Origin: Alkalihalobacillus pseudalcaliphilus
GTDB taxonomy: Bacteria > Bacillota > Bacilli > Bacillales > Bacillaceae_D
Length of the DNA: 64,000 nucleotides
NCBI RefSeq assembly: GCF_028610675.1
Contig: NZ_JAQQWS010000001.1
Coordinates: forward strand, 1,116,001-1,180,000
Direction: 5' to 3'
A model generated the notes under the pieces. It had not been told where the DNA came from, did no database searches, and saw only the letters and a list, made by a program, of their open reading frames with translations. The first letter of the stretch is position 1, and every line of letters begins with the position of its first letter. Positions 16,127 through 25,445 of this stretch are shown here, one piece after another. The translations under genes and the position numbers were made by a program.

Positions 16127-16546
16127 TTATGATTTATGATCAAGATAACCCTGCAATATGAGTACAGCAGCCATTTTATCGATCACTTTTTTTCTTTTCT
16201 TGCGACTGACATCAGCTGAAATGAGCATTCTCTCAGCAGCCACGGTTGTTAGTCGTTCATCCCACAGCTTAATCTCAACAGAAGGATGTAGCTCTTTTAA
16301 TTCCTCTGCAAATGATTGGCACATCTCGCCACTAGGACCAATTGTACCATTCATATTTTTCGGTAAACCAACCACGACCACACTAATCTGGTGCTCTAAC
16401 ACAAGGTCTGAAACGCTTTTAAGATCCGCTGCTAAATCAGCCTCTTCACGTTTCAAAGTGACTAAACCTTGTGCTGTCCACCCTAACTCATCACTTAAAG
16501 CGACACCAATCGTTTTCGTACCTACATCTAATCCTAAAGCTCTCAT
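16127..16546 (-). CDS. ruvX: Putative Holliday junction resolvase RuvX (YqgF family)
   Basis: 139 residues of RNase H-like fold: MRALGLDVGTKTIGVALSD with the first catalytic Asp, VVVGLPKNMNGTIG, then LWDERLTTVAAERML with the second acidic residue, and KVIDKMAAVLILQGYLD with the last. The family has been linked both to Holliday-junction cleavage and to pre-16S rRNA 5' processing, so the role is open. It overlaps the ireB stop by 4 bases (ATGA type). Confidence 0.92.
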   Translation of the reverse strand: MRALGLDVGTKTIGVALSDELGWTAQGLVTLKREEADLAADLKSVSDLVLEHQISVVVVGLPKNMNGTIGPSGEMCQSFAEELKELHPSVEIKLWDERLTTVAAERMLISADVSRKKRKKVIDKMAAVLILQGYLDHKS

Positions 16547-16815
16547 TCAATCTCCCTACGATGTTGTGATAAATAAGACTTTACTAATGCCTCAATCAAT
16601 TCATCTCTTTCAAGCTTACGAATCAATGTACGTGCTTCTTTGTGTCTTGGGATATAAGCAGGATCACCTGACAATAAATAACCAACAATTTGGTTAATTG
16701 GATTATAGCCCTTTTCTTCTAAAGCTTCATACACAGAAAGTAAAACCTCTTGGACATCAACATCAACCGAATCATCAGGAAAATTAAACTGCATCGTTTT
16801 GTCCATAGAGCTCAT
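16543..16815 (-). CDS. ireB: IreB-family regulatory phosphoprotein
   Basis: About 90 residues from the ATG at 16815 (AAGAGG upstream; in-frame GTG and TTG codons lie just before). Known as YrzL or DUF965. The N-terminal MDKTMQFNFPDD segment is where the PASTA kinase IreK phosphorylates IreB in Enterococcus; Thr is present at that place. It then follows the family closely (VQEVLLSVYEALEEKGYNPINQIVGYLLSGDPAYI). It lies between alaS and ruvX as in other Firmicutes. Confidence 0.9.
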   Translation of the reverse strand: MSSMDKTMQFNFPDDSVDVDVQEVLLSVYEALEEKGYNPINQIVGYLLSGDPAYIPRHKEARTLIRKLERDELIEALVKSYLSQHRREIE

Positions 16816-16901
16816 CACCAACACCTCTTTCTAAATTAACCATTTGCTTGATTGTTATACAAATAGCTTGTTTAATTCCATTGTACACTATCTGGTTTCA
16901 T

Positions 16902-19541
16902 TTAGGAAATTGATTTTACGTAATCTGGCACATATGCAAGTGCAGCTTCCACTTGATCGGGGTTTTTACCACCAGCTTGAGCCATGTCTGGACGGCCACC
17001 ACCGCCACCACCACAGCGTGTAGCTACTTCCTTCACAATTTGGCCAGCATGATATCCTTGGCCCATTAAGTCTTTTGTCACACCAGCAACAATATTGACT
17101 TTTTGGCCATTAACAGCAGCAAGAACAATAATACCTGATTTAAGGTCTTGTTTCAATTGATCGACAATCGAACGTAAACCATCCATGTCACTTGCCTCTA
17201 CTTTTTTCGCAAGAACAGCTACTCCGTCAATCTCAATAACTTCATTGACTAAGTTACCAGCCTCTAAGTTCCCCAATTTTGCAGATAATGATTCATTATC
17301 CTTTTGCAATTGACGAACTTGTTGTTGCATCGCCTCTAATCGAGCAGGAACATCTTTGACATTTTTCGCTTTCACTAATTCTGCTGCGTCATGTAATAAG
17401 TCTAATTGTTCCTTCATGAATTGGTACGCACCTTGACCTGTGACAGCCTCAATCCGTCTTACTCCTGCCCCAATTCCTGACTCTGAGACAATTTTGAAAA
17501 GGCCAATTTCAGCAGAGTTGCGTACGTGGCACCCTCCACATAACTCTAGGCTGTAATCACCGATTTGAACAACACGTACGATTTCACCGTATTTTTCACC
17601 AAATAAAGCCATAGCTCCCATTGCTTTAGCATCGTCAATGGTTTTATTAGAAATATGAACTTCAATCGCAGCCCAAATCTTCTCGTTTACTATTGCTTCA
17701 ATTTGCTTCAGCTCATCTTGCGTCATTTGACCAAAGTGAGAAAAGTCAAAACGTAAGCGTTCATCAGATACTAAAGATCCTGCTTGATTAACATGAGCAC
17801 CTAAAACATCTTTTAATGCTTGATGTAATAAATGGGTGGCTGTATGATTTTTCACAATACTGTTACGCTCTGTTTCTTCAACGATTGCTTCAATCGGTTG
17901 CCCTAAAGAAAGTTCACCTTCTTCAACTACAACTGTGTGCAAGTGCTGTCCATTAGGAGCCTTTTTCACATCGGTAACGCGCACAAGTAAGCCTCGTGCT
18001 CTTAACACGCCTTTATCGGCAACTTGTCCACCACTCTCAGCATAAAATGGTGTTTCTTTAAGAATGACTTGTGCCTCTTCCCCTGTCTTGGCCACATCAA
18101 CTTTCATCTTATTGACGATAATAACACTGACTTCGGCCTCCGCACGAACATGCTCATATCCGACAAACGTACTTTCCGTTTTTAAGTCTCCTAATATCTC
18201 ATCTTGAACCTGCATTGAACCAGACTCTTGTCTCGCTAATCTTGCACGAGTTCTCTGTTTCTCCATCTCTTCTTCAAAACCAAAACGGTCGATTTCTAAA
18301 CCTTTTTCTTCTACATATTCTTCCGTTAGATCAACCGGGAAACCATACGTATCATAAAGACGGAAAACATCGACACCTGCAATTTGCTTTTGCTTGGCTT
18401 TAATCGCTTCATCCATAACTTTTTCTAAAATAGATAGCCCTTCACTTAACGTATCGTGGAATCGCTCTTCTTCTGTTTTCATGACCTTGGCAACAAAATC
18501 CTTTTTCTCAAGCACCTCAGGATAAAAGTCTTTCATCACTTCTCCAACAACTGGAACAAGTTGATACATAAAAGGACGATCGATACCTATTAACTTAGCG
18601 TAACGAACAGCTCTACGTAATAAGCGGCGTAAAACATAACCACGGCCTTCATTAGATGGTAAAGCTCCGTCTGTTACCGCAAAAGCAACGGTTCTTACGT
18701 GATCAGCAATGACTTTAAATGAAACATCCGTCTCTTTAGCATCACCGTAATTAACCGCTGTTAATTGGCTAGTCGCTTCAATAATTGGGACGAATAAATC
18801 CGTATCAAAATTAGTAGGAACATCTTGAATGACTGACACCATACGCTCTAACCCCATACCTGTATCAATATTTTTCTTTGGTAACGGTGTATACGTACCA
18901 TCTGGATTATGGTTAAATTGTGAAAATACAAGGTTCCATACTTCTAAATAACGGTCATTTTCCCCACCCGGATATAATTCAGGATTTGTTGGATCATCCC
19001 CATAAGATGGACCACGGTCATAGAAGATTTCTGTATTCGGACCACTTGGACCTTCTCCAATATCCCAGAAGTTACCTTCTAAACGAATAATTCTTTCTGT
19101 TGGTACTTTGATATTATTTTCCCAGTATGCATAAGCTTCGTGATCTTCAGGGTGTACCGTTACAGATAATTTCTCAGGATCAAAACCAATCCACTTCTCA
19201 TCTGTCAAAAACTCCCATGCCCATTCAATCGCTTCTTCTTTAAAATACTCACCAATCGAGAAATTTCCAAGCATTTCAAAAAAAGTATGGTGACGAGCGG
19301 TTTTCCCCACGTTCTCAATATCATTCGTACGGATCGACTTTTGAGCATTTACAATTCTGGGATTCTCAGGGATAACACGACCATCAAAATATTTCTTTAA
19401 TGTTGCTACACCACTATTAATCCATAATAAAGACGGATCTTCATGAGGTACAAGCGACGCACTCGGTTCAACATCATGACCTTTTTCTTTAAAGAAATCT
19501 AAAAACATTTGTCTTACTTGTGCAGAGGTTAGCTTTTTCAT
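16902..19541 (-). CDS. alaS: Alanyl-tRNA synthetase
   Basis: 879 residues, full length. The class II catalytic core opens KKLTSAQVRQMFLDFFKEKGH, with FEMLGNFSIGEYFK and the GRGYVLRRLLRRAVRYAK region. The editing domain has the zinc-site motif NHTATHLLHQAL (about 565) and CGGCHVRN (about 667). The C-Ala domain ends with GGGGGGRPDMAQAGGK. GGAGAG precedes the ATG. Expression is set by an upstream T-box leader that reads uncharged tRNA-Ala. The conserved ireB-ruvX-yrzB genes follow. Confidence 0.97.
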   Translation of the reverse strand: MKKLTSAQVRQMFLDFFKEKGHDVEPSASLVPHEDPSLLWINSGVATLKKYFDGRVIPENPRIVNAQKSIRTNDIENVGKTARHHTFFEMLGNFSIGEYFKEEAIEWAWEFLTDEKWIGFDPEKLSVTVHPEDHEAYAYWENNIKVPTERIIRLEGNFWDIGEGPSGPNTEIFYDRGPSYGDDPTNPELYPGGENDRYLEVWNLVFSQFNHNPDGTYTPLPKKNIDTGMGLERMVSVIQDVPTNFDTDLFVPIIEATSQLTAVNYGDAKETDVSFKVIADHVRTVAFAVTDGALPSNEGRGYVLRRLLRRAVRYAKLIGIDRPFMYQLVPVVGEVMKDFYPEVLEKKDFVAKVMKTEEERFHDTLSEGLSILEKVMDEAIKAKQKQIAGVDVFRLYDTYGFPVDLTEEYVEEKGLEIDRFGFEEEMEKQRTRARLARQESGSMQVQDEILGDLKTESTFVGYEHVRAEAEVSVIIVNKMKVDVAKTGEEAQVILKETPFYAESGGQVADKGVLRARGLLVRVTDVKKAPNGQHLHTVVVEEGELSLGQPIEAIVEETERNSIVKNHTATHLLHQALKDVLGAHVNQAGSLVSDERLRFDFSHFGQMTQDELKQIEAIVNEKIWAAIEVHISNKTIDDAKAMGAMALFGEKYGEIVRVVQIGDYSLELCGGCHVRNSAEIGLFKIVSESGIGAGVRRIEAVTGQGAYQFMKEQLDLLHDAAELVKAKNVKDVPARLEAMQQQVRQLQKDNESLSAKLGNLEAGNLVNEVIEIDGVAVLAKKVEASDMDGLRSIVDQLKQDLKSGIIVLAAVNGQKVNIVAGVTKDLMGQGYHAGQIVKEVATRCGGGGGGRPDMAQAGGKNPDQVEAALAYVPDYVKSIS

Positions 19542-19609
19542 CTCTTTACTCTCCTTTTCATTACAGTGATTAGCATTAGGTTCTCACGCGAAGTACTATA
19601 CAAGCTTAT

Positions 19610-19861
19610 ATAAAAAAAACTCGCCCCCTATGGAAAGGGACGAGATATTCTCACGCGGTACCACCCTAATTTATAAACAAATTAATAACCTGTTCATATC
19701 TTAAGTGCCTTAACGCGGCTAACGGTAGGTTTTGCCTACACTCTGGAGTAGCTTTCTGTAAAAAGTGATCATAGGATTCCTTTCAGCCTAGAGAATCCCT
19801 CTCTTTATGTTTTCTTACATACTCATTCCATCAACGTCTTACCTGTATATGGTTTAGTTTC
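19610..19861 (-). ncRNA. T-box leader of alaS (tRNA-Ala sensing)
   Basis: On the minus strand the T-box core AGGGTGGTACCGCG lies at 19668-19655. The specifier reads GAAA-GCT-ACTCC with GCT (Ala) at 19752-19750, within Stem I, which spans about 19860-19745. The competing terminator is CTCGTCCCT / AGGGGGCGAG followed by eight T (about 19645-19612). Uncharged tRNA-Ala should stabilise the antiterminator and allow alaS transcription. Confidence 0.93.
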
Positions 19862-19867
19862 CCTTTT

Positions 19868-19896
19868 ATTATAGAAAGTCGTTACGCAAAAGTCAA
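19868..19896 (-). promoter_or_regulatory. Sigma-A promoter of the alaS T-box, overlapping the yrrI stop
   Basis: TTGACT (19896-19891), a 17-base spacer and a perfect TATAAT (19873-19868) on the minus strand. The -35 box includes the TGA stop codon of yrrI (19895-19893). Confidence 0.85.
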
Positions 19897-21002
19897 TGTT
19901 TCATCAAATGCAAACGCAAGTGTAATAAGGTAACTTTAATAACAGCCAAAATAGGCACCGCTAAAAGTAGTCCCACAACCCCTCCTATTTCTACTCCTAT
20001 TAATAAGGCGAAAATAATAAGTAACGGATGCATATGTAAAGTTCTTCCGACAATAATAGGAGACAAAATATTCCCTTCAATTTGCTGAATAATAAAAAGA
20101 ATGACGACTGTGAGAATCCCCGTATGCACGGAGTCCATTAACGCGACAATAACTGCTGGAACTGCTCCTATAATCGGCCCAAAGTAAGGAATAATATCAC
20201 AAGCACCTATAAATAACCCGAGTAAAATAGCATAAGGCACACCGAGTAACCATAAGCCTACAGTTGCGAGGATAAAGACACAAATTGATACAAGAATTTG
20301 TCCTCTAATATAACTCCCAATCGAATGATCGACATCTTTGGCATAACGATGTAGCGAAGCACGATATTTTTTAGGGGACAGATACCAAGCAACCTTTTGT
20401 ATTAGATCGTAATCTTTCAAAAAATAAAATACTAAAAATGGAATAACAGCCAAAGCGAGTGCCGATTGTAAGATTGAAATAGCCACTTTTTCAACTTGAT
20501 CAAGAGCCCGTATTCCTAGCTTTTCAATTTGTGTTGTCCATTCATCGACATGGGTGGAGAGTGGTGCTGGCAAGCGTTCGATCTGCTCGCTGATTTGCTC
20601 AATATATTGCTGTAAATGAGAAAATTGCTGTGGCAGGAGTTGCATTGCCTCTTGAACTTGCTCAATGATAAAAGGCACCCCTAAAATGGCAGCAAAAACA
20701 ATCGTTCCAATTAGCACTAGAAATACTATAAGCACACTTAAAGTTCGGGACAACCCGTATTGATGGAGTCCTTCCACAATCGGATGCAATAAATAGGTTA
20801 TCGTAGCCGCTAGTAAAAATGGCCAAAATAAAGCTTGAGCCACGACCCAGACAGGCTCAAAAGCAGGTGCCAAAGCAATAAACACATAGATAATTGCCAA
20901 CATAACAAGTGCTAATAAGGCATATAATAATAGTTGCGAAACTCTTTGCTTCTCCACCAGACTCACCTCAACCGATAGTGTCTCTCTCTTTGGCGGATTC
21001 AT
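19893..21002 (-). CDS. yrrI: AI-2E family transporter (YrrI)
   Basis: Up to 369 residues with about eight hydrophobic segments and the family pattern: paired N-terminal helices, a soluble amphipathic middle (MQLLPQQFSHLQQYIEQISEQIERLP), then VIPFLVFYFLKDYDLI, GQILVSICVFILATVGLWLLGVPYAILLGLFIGACDIIPYFGPIIGAVPAVIVAL and IVGRTLHMHPLLIIFALLIGVEIGGVVGLLLAVPI. The family includes the AI-2 exporter TqsA and Na+/H+ antiporters; the substrate here is unknown. A GTG at 20957 with GAGGTGAG upstream is an alternative start that removes 15 residues. Confidence 0.85.
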   Translation of the reverse strand: MNPPKRETLSVEVSLVEKQRVSQLLLYALLALVMLAIIYVFIALAPAFEPVWVVAQALFWPFLLAATITYLLHPIVEGLHQYGLSRTLSVLIVFLVLIGTIVFAAILGVPFIIEQVQEAMQLLPQQFSHLQQYIEQISEQIERLPAPLSTHVDEWTTQIEKLGIRALDQVEKVAISILQSALALAVIPFLVFYFLKDYDLIQKVAWYLSPKKYRASLHRYAKDVDHSIGSYIRGQILVSICVFILATVGLWLLGVPYAILLGLFIGACDIIPYFGPIIGAVPAVIVALMDSVHTGILTVVILFIIQQIEGNILSPIIVGRTLHMHPLLIIFALLIGVEIGGVVGLLLAVPILAVIKVTLLHLRLHLMKH

Positions 21003-21044
21003 TCATTTTTATTTCGCTTGTACTTTTCTAAGACACCCTTGTTA

Positions 21045-21190
21045 CATATGCTAGTTTGCACGGCAATGTATGCGCTTTTTATCGCTTCTTTGCCCTGTAT
21101 TTCTATTTGCTCCGCATTGACGGCTCTTTTCAGCACTTCATTGCCGAGCATTTCCATTTACGTCGCATTGAACCCTCTTTTCATACTTCT
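21045..21190. repeat. Short 51-bp-period minisatellite between yrzQ and yrrI
   Basis: Three diverged units with a 51-base period (for example TTGCCCTGTATTTC at 21091 and TTGCCGAGCATTTC at 21142). Again 51 bp keeps a frame open, giving 17-residue quasi-repeats, without a ribosome site. It lies upstream of the yrzQ terminator and I call no gene. Confidence 0.6.
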
Positions 21191-21225
21191 TTTGCATATT
21201 ATCCCTCAAAAAAACCAGCATAAAA

Positions 21226-21253
21226 TGCCCTAGAGATTAATCCTCTAGGGCCA
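21226..21253 (-). terminator. Terminator of the recD2-yrrD-yrzR-yrzQ cluster
   Basis: GCCCTAGAG and CTCTAGGGC form a 9-bp stem around a 7-base loop, followed on the minus strand by ATTTTATGC, 9 bases after the yrzQ stop. Confidence 0.7.
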
Positions 21254-21261
21254 AAGATTGA

Positions 21262-21456
21262 CTAAAACATTTTCGCGACTTTTTTCTTCGCTTTTTTCCA
21301 CGATTTCTTGTCGACGATTTGGTCAAAGTCAAAATCGGTTACCGGTTTAAAGAAAGACTGGACTTTCTTTTTATTCCTTCTACTCGACATTGAATAAGAA
21401 TAGGCCGCTGCACCGATACCGAGTGCTACTAATGAACTAATCGCTGTTGTACGCAT
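21262..21456 (-). CDS. yrzQ: YrzQ-like small protein (DUF3918)
   Basis: 64 residues from the ATG at 21456 (AAGGATG eight bases upstream); the longer frame to 21489 lacks a good site. One N-terminal membrane helix (TTAISSLVALGIGAAAYSYSM) is followed by a Lys-rich tail (SRRNKKKVQSFFKP...KKSWKKAKKKVAKMF). It matches the position of YrzQ after yrzR. Function unknown. Confidence 0.7.
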   Translation of the reverse strand: MRTTAISSLVALGIGAAAYSYSMSSRRNKKKVQSFFKPVTDFDFDQIVDKKSWKKAKKKVAKMF

Positions 21457-21515
21457 GTGCGTCACATCCTTTTCTGGATTTTTCTTCACCGACTAGTCAT
21501 TGATTTAGACTAGAA

Positions 21516-21704
21516 TCATGAACCTACTTGCAGGTCTGAGTCCTCGAACAAATCATCTAATGAACTTAAGGTTCCGTCCTCTTCAACTTGATGCATGGCA
21601 AGCTTACCATTTGATAAAGTCATTTCAACAAAACAGTTCCAGCAATAGTATTGATGTGTTCCTATCTTTCCAATATCTTTGCTTTGGCAATTAGGACAAC
21701 GCAT
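21516..21704 (-). CDS. yrzR: YrzR-like zinc-ribbon protein
   Basis: 62 residues with two CxxC pairs typical of a zinc ribbon: MRCPNCQSKDIG and HQYYCWNCFVEM. An acidic C-terminus follows (EEDGTLSSLDDLFEDSD). The start is 12 bases after the yrrD stop. Small proteins of this type lie beside yrrD in related bacilli. It probably binds zinc and contacts nucleic acid or protein; no function is established. Confidence 0.8.
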   Translation of the reverse strand: MRCPNCQSKDIGKIGTHQYYCWNCFVEMTLSNGKLAMHQVEEDGTLSSLDDLFEDSDLQVGS

Positions 21705-21718
21705 TAACAGGGCCTCCC

Positions 21719-22216
21719 TTATCTAGACAGGATGGCTTTTTCCTTACCGACGACAAGTTTCCCACTAGCACGGATCACCTTTCGCCCCTCAAAAAAATCG
21801 GATAATAATCCATCTGTCACCTCATACCCTGTAATCGTTCCCAATTCCTCATTAAAATATACATCTTCTACCAATCCGAACTTTTCCCCTTCTGCACTTA
21901 ACAGTAGCTTTCCTCGAAATTGGTGTTTACCATGCTTTAAATGAAGTTTCTTTTTCTCTGTACTTGAGTAATGGTGTAGCTTTGCTAAGTCTGACACCAT
22001 AAGCCCCTCATGCCCAATTGCATCAATATCTTCAAGTGGAATTAGAAAGTGGCGGTTTAACCAACCCTTTTTATCAATGACAATACTGGATACTTTACCA
22101 TCATCACAAATTAAATCAAGGACCTTCCCAAAATCCTCACCAGATTCAAGATCAATGACTGGTAAACCTTCAAGAAGTGAAAATGTTCGCAAAGTACTCG
22201 CCACCCCTCCGAACAT
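21719..22216 (-). CDS. yrrD: PRC-barrel domain protein YrrD
   Basis: 165 residues with two PRC-barrel-like halves: LEGLPVIDLESGEDFGKVLDLICDDG...SSIVIDKKGWLNRHFLIPLEDI and KLLLSAEGEKFGLVEDVYFNEELGTITGYEVTDGLLSDFFEGRKVI. PRC barrels occur in RimM and photosynthetic reaction centres and usually mediate binding. It is encoded downstream of recD2 in the same direction, as in B. subtilis. Confidence 0.88.
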   Translation of the reverse strand: MFGGVASTLRTFSLLEGLPVIDLESGEDFGKVLDLICDDGKVSSIVIDKKGWLNRHFLIPLEDIDAIGHEGLMVSDLAKLHHYSSTEKKKLHLKHGKHQFRGKLLLSAEGEKFGLVEDVYFNEELGTITGYEVTDGLLSDFFEGRKVIRASGKLVVGKEKAILSR

Positions 22217-22265
22217 TTTTAGTTTTCTCCTTATGGATATGATTATGACAAGGAACGTTTTCCAT

Positions 22266-22293
22266 ACAAAAAACTACTGACCCTTATGTCAGT
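22266..22293 (-). terminator. Terminator of recD2
   Basis: CTACTGACATAAGGGTCAGTAG followed by TTTTTTG on the minus strand. The hairpin includes the recD2 stop codon (22284-22286). Confidence 0.8.
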
Positions 22294-24581
22294 AGCTCTT
22301 GTAACTTTTCTTTTAACATCGAATGACGAGTCGTATCATTTTTTTTTGTGATCGCTGTATGAATAGCCGGCAATTCTCCACATAAAAGTAAAAATTGCTT
22401 GGCCCGTGTAATCCCCGTATAAATTAAATTACGTCTTAACATGCGATGATAACTCCTCACTATCGGCATGACCACAATTGGAAACTCACTTCCCTGTGAT
22501 TTATGGATCGAGCAGCAATAAGCATGTGTAATCTGGTTCAGGTCTTTTTTCAAATAGACAACCTCAATACCATCAAAGGAGATGACGAGTTGATCTTGCT
22601 TTTCTTCATTCTCTTTTGCATAAAAAACCGCTACGATTTCTCCACGATCGCCATTATAAACATTCTCTTCTGCATTATTCACGAGCTGTAACACCACATC
22701 ACCAGTCCGATACGCAACCTCACCAAATTTAATCTCTCGTTTTTGCTCTGTTTTGGGATTAAATAAATCTTGTAGCATTACATTAAGTTCCGTAATACCC
22801 GCGGGACCTTTATACATCGGAGCCAGCACTTGAATTTCTTTTGCCGTAAAACCTTTCCGTCTCGCATTATCACAAATTTGCCAAACCGCATCCTTCACTT
22901 GATCGGTACTACAAGGAAAAAAGCGCTTGTCTGCTTTTGGCTCTGGTAACGTTTGCGGCATAACACCTTCTTTGATAGCATGAGCCAATTCGATAATGGA
23001 AGAACCTTCTTCTTGTCGATAAATGACGTTTAAAGGAACGGTTGGAATAACAGTAGAATCAAGTAAATCCTTTAACACTTGCCCTGGTCCAACAGAAGGT
23101 AATTGATCTTGGTCTCCTACAAAAATCACCTGCATGGATTTTGGAATAGACCTCAATAATTGGTTGGCAATCCAACTATCAACCATCGACACCTCGTCTA
23201 CGATCAGAAGTGAACCTTGTATTGGTTCGGTCTCATCTTTTTCAAAACTACCCGCATTCCCTTTCCAACCAAGTAACCGGTGAATCGTTGTTGCCGGTAG
23301 CTCCGTTGCCTCACTCATTCGTTTAGCAGCTCGACCTGTCGGGGCAACTAAAACGATAGGAAATGGATTACTCCTCGTATAAGCTTTTGGATCAAGCGAA
23401 ATACCATGTAGTCGTGCATACAACTCAACGATACCTTTAATAACTGTCGTTTTCCCGGTACCTGGGCCACCCGTTAAAATCATCATTGGTTTGGAAAGTG
23501 CCGTTTGAATCGCTTCTCTTTGGGAGGGAGCATATTCAATCGTAAACTCTTCTTCCACATGGCCTAGTTCTTTTAAGAATTCTGCTTCTGGAAATTCATC
23601 AGCGACCTCACTACTAAGTAAACGCCTCACATTAGAAACAATGCCTTTTTCAGCAAAAAACAAGGAGTTTAAATAAACACGATCATCTTCCATAACAATG
23701 TCACTTTCTTCAGACATCATCATGAGTCTTTCTTTAACCTCTTCTTCTGTAATGACACTATTTGGTGCCGATAAAAGCTGACATACTTGCTCAACTAACG
23801 CCTGCTCATTTAAAAACATATGCCCTTCCTGTAGACATAGTTCCTGTAAAAGAAATAAACAACCTGCTTTGATTCTGTCTGGATGATTACCCGTCACCCC
23901 AATTTCAGCACCTAAAAGGTCGGCCCTCCTAAAGCCAATTCCTTCAACGTCTTCAATTAATTGATAAGGGTTCGTACGAATGACATCCAACGCTTGAGTT
24001 TTATACTCTTGATAAACCTTCATGGAAAGCTCTACACCGAATCCATATTTAGATAAAGTCAATAACACTTGTTCGACACCTTGTTGGTCCATTAATTGTT
24101 GATAAAGTTTATCAGCAATTTCATCTGGTAGCTTAGGGACTAGTTTTAAAACCGAGCGGTCGTCTACAATTCTTGAAATAGCCCGTTCTCCTAAAGCTTC
24201 CACAATCTGTTCCGCCCGCTTTTGCCCAATACCAGGAAAGCGGCTACTTGCTAGATATTGAACAACGCCATTTTTTGATTGTGGCAAGGCTCGCTGAAAA
24301 GTCTCGATTTTATATTGATTTCCAAAGCGTGGATGCTGAGTCAGTTGTCCATAAAAGAAATAAAGCTCGCCGGGTTCAAGCTGTGGCAAAATGCCAACAA
24401 CGGTAATTTTCTTTTCTTTTAAATCTTCATTCGTTTTTTTCACGTGAACAAGGGCAACCGTATAATAATTTTCTTCATTGTGAAATACGATATGAACAAC
24501 CTCACCTTTAATATAAGGTTGCTCCATCGTTTTATCTTGATTCACTTGAACGACTTCTTTGTTTGGTTGTTCATTTTCCAC
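22284..24581 (-). CDS. recD2: RecD2 family 5'-3' DNA helicase
   Basis: 765 residues, formerly YrrC. The N-terminal OB-like and helix-hairpin-helix part (for example VVQYLASSRFPGIGQKRAEQIVEALG, GIGFRRADLLG) distinguishes RecD2 from RecBCD-type RecD. The SF1B helicase motifs are MILTGGPGTGKTTVIKGIVELY (Walker A), VLVAPTGRAAKRMSEAT, SLLIVDEVSMVDSW (Walker B), IFVGDQDQLPSVGPGQVLKDLL and the C-terminal THAYCCSIHKSQGSEFPIVVMP and YTGITRAKQFL. The start is GTG at 24581 with AAGGGTGAT before it, 4 bases after the yrrB stop. It acts in replication fork repair. Confidence 0.95.
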   Translation of the reverse strand: MENEQPNKEVVQVNQDKTMEQPYIKGEVVHIVFHNEENYYTVALVHVKKTNEDLKEKKITVVGILPQLEPGELYFFYGQLTQHPRFGNQYKIETFQRALPQSKNGVVQYLASSRFPGIGQKRAEQIVEALGERAISRIVDDRSVLKLVPKLPDEIADKLYQQLMDQQGVEQVLLTLSKYGFGVELSMKVYQEYKTQALDVIRTNPYQLIEDVEGIGFRRADLLGAEIGVTGNHPDRIKAGCLFLLQELCLQEGHMFLNEQALVEQVCQLLSAPNSVITEEEVKERLMMMSEESDIVMEDDRVYLNSLFFAEKGIVSNVRRLLSSEVADEFPEAEFLKELGHVEEEFTIEYAPSQREAIQTALSKPMMILTGGPGTGKTTVIKGIVELYARLHGISLDPKAYTRSNPFPIVLVAPTGRAAKRMSEATELPATTIHRLLGWKGNAGSFEKDETEPIQGSLLIVDEVSMVDSWIANQLLRSIPKSMQVIFVGDQDQLPSVGPGQVLKDLLDSTVIPTVPLNVIYRQEEGSSIIELAHAIKEGVMPQTLPEPKADKRFFPCSTDQVKDAVWQICDNARRKGFTAKEIQVLAPMYKGPAGITELNVMLQDLFNPKTEQKREIKFGEVAYRTGDVVLQLVNNAEENVYNGDRGEIVAVFYAKENEEKQDQLVISFDGIEVVYLKKDLNQITHAYCCSIHKSQGSEFPIVVMPIVRSYHRMLRRNLIYTGITRAKQFLLLCGELPAIHTAITKKNDTTRHSMLKEKLQELLT

Positions 24582-24585
24582 ATTA

Positions 24586-25248
24586 TCACCCTTGCTCTAA
24601 CGCTATTTCGATCGTTCTTTTCCCATTAGCGGCTAAACCATGTGTCGGTTGAATGTCTAAAGCCTTGTTAAAAGCCTCGAGCGACTTAGGGAGGTTTTGA
24701 TGGTACGCATATCCAACGCCTAAATTAAAATAGGCATCTGCATGTTCTGGGTTTTGTTTGATAACCTCTTCAAATTGCTCAATCGCCTCATCAATTAACT
24801 CTAACTGTGCAAGTGTTAAGCCATATTGAAATCTTGCATCAATATCCACAGGATTTAGCTCAACCGCCCGCTGTAGATTCGCTTGTGCATATGGCAAGCT
24901 TTCAAGTTGATAATAGCTCATGCCTAACATGAAATAAACATCTGACTCGTTTAACCCATGCGTCAATGCTTGCTTAAACATTTTAGCTGACTGTTCAAAT
25001 TGATCTTGCTTGAAATAGATGGTGCCTGCTCCGTAATACGCAGTCGCAGCTTTTTCGTCAAATTCAATTGCTTTATCAAAAAATACGAGGGCTTTTTCTA
25101 TTTCACCCACGGCCCCTAATAAATTGCCAAAGTTAATATAGCCAATTGGATTCGTTTTATCTTCTTCAATTGCTTTTGTAAAAGCCTTAGCCGCTTCTTC
25201 GTAATTTTGTTCGTTCATGGCTTCTATACCTTGTTCATTCCAATTCAT
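24586..25248 (-). CDS. yrrB: TPR-repeat protein YrrB
   Basis: 220 residues made of about six tetratricopeptide repeats from residue 5 to 215, with the TPR pattern clear in YEEAAKAFTKAIEEDKTNP, EKALVFFDKAIEFDEKAA, PYAQANLQRAVELNPVD and EAIEQFEEVIKQNPEH. No signal or membrane segment, so it is a cytoplasmic scaffold. In B. subtilis it lies between trmU and recD2 and was proposed to bring partners together; that role is not shown here. Confidence 0.92.
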   Translation of the reverse strand: MNWNEQGIEAMNEQNYEEAAKAFTKAIEEDKTNPIGYINFGNLLGAVGEIEKALVFFDKAIEFDEKAATAYYGAGTIYFKQDQFEQSAKMFKQALTHGLNESDVYFMLGMSYYQLESLPYAQANLQRAVELNPVDIDARFQYGLTLAQLELIDEAIEQFEEVIKQNPEHADAYFNLGVGYAYHQNLPKSLEAFNKALDIQPTHGLAANGKRTIEIALEQG

Positions 25249-25445
25249 CGCTTATCACCCTTTGTTTATTACACAGTTTATCTGCTTGTTAATAGTCTCT
25301 CTTATAGTGTACCTAAAAATAAGGAAAGGGAAAACGCCTAACTGGCACTTTCCCCGAAAATTGCTTGTTTTTATAAAAAAAGTTCCATAAGTGAGGCTCA
25401 TTTCTCAAGATATCATGACTTTTCGGTCTTTGTTTTGGTCCTTGT

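Noticed and set aside
21018..21233. 71-codon open frame between yrzQ and yrrI
   Set aside because: Made of three 51-bp quasi-repeats; no ribosome site.
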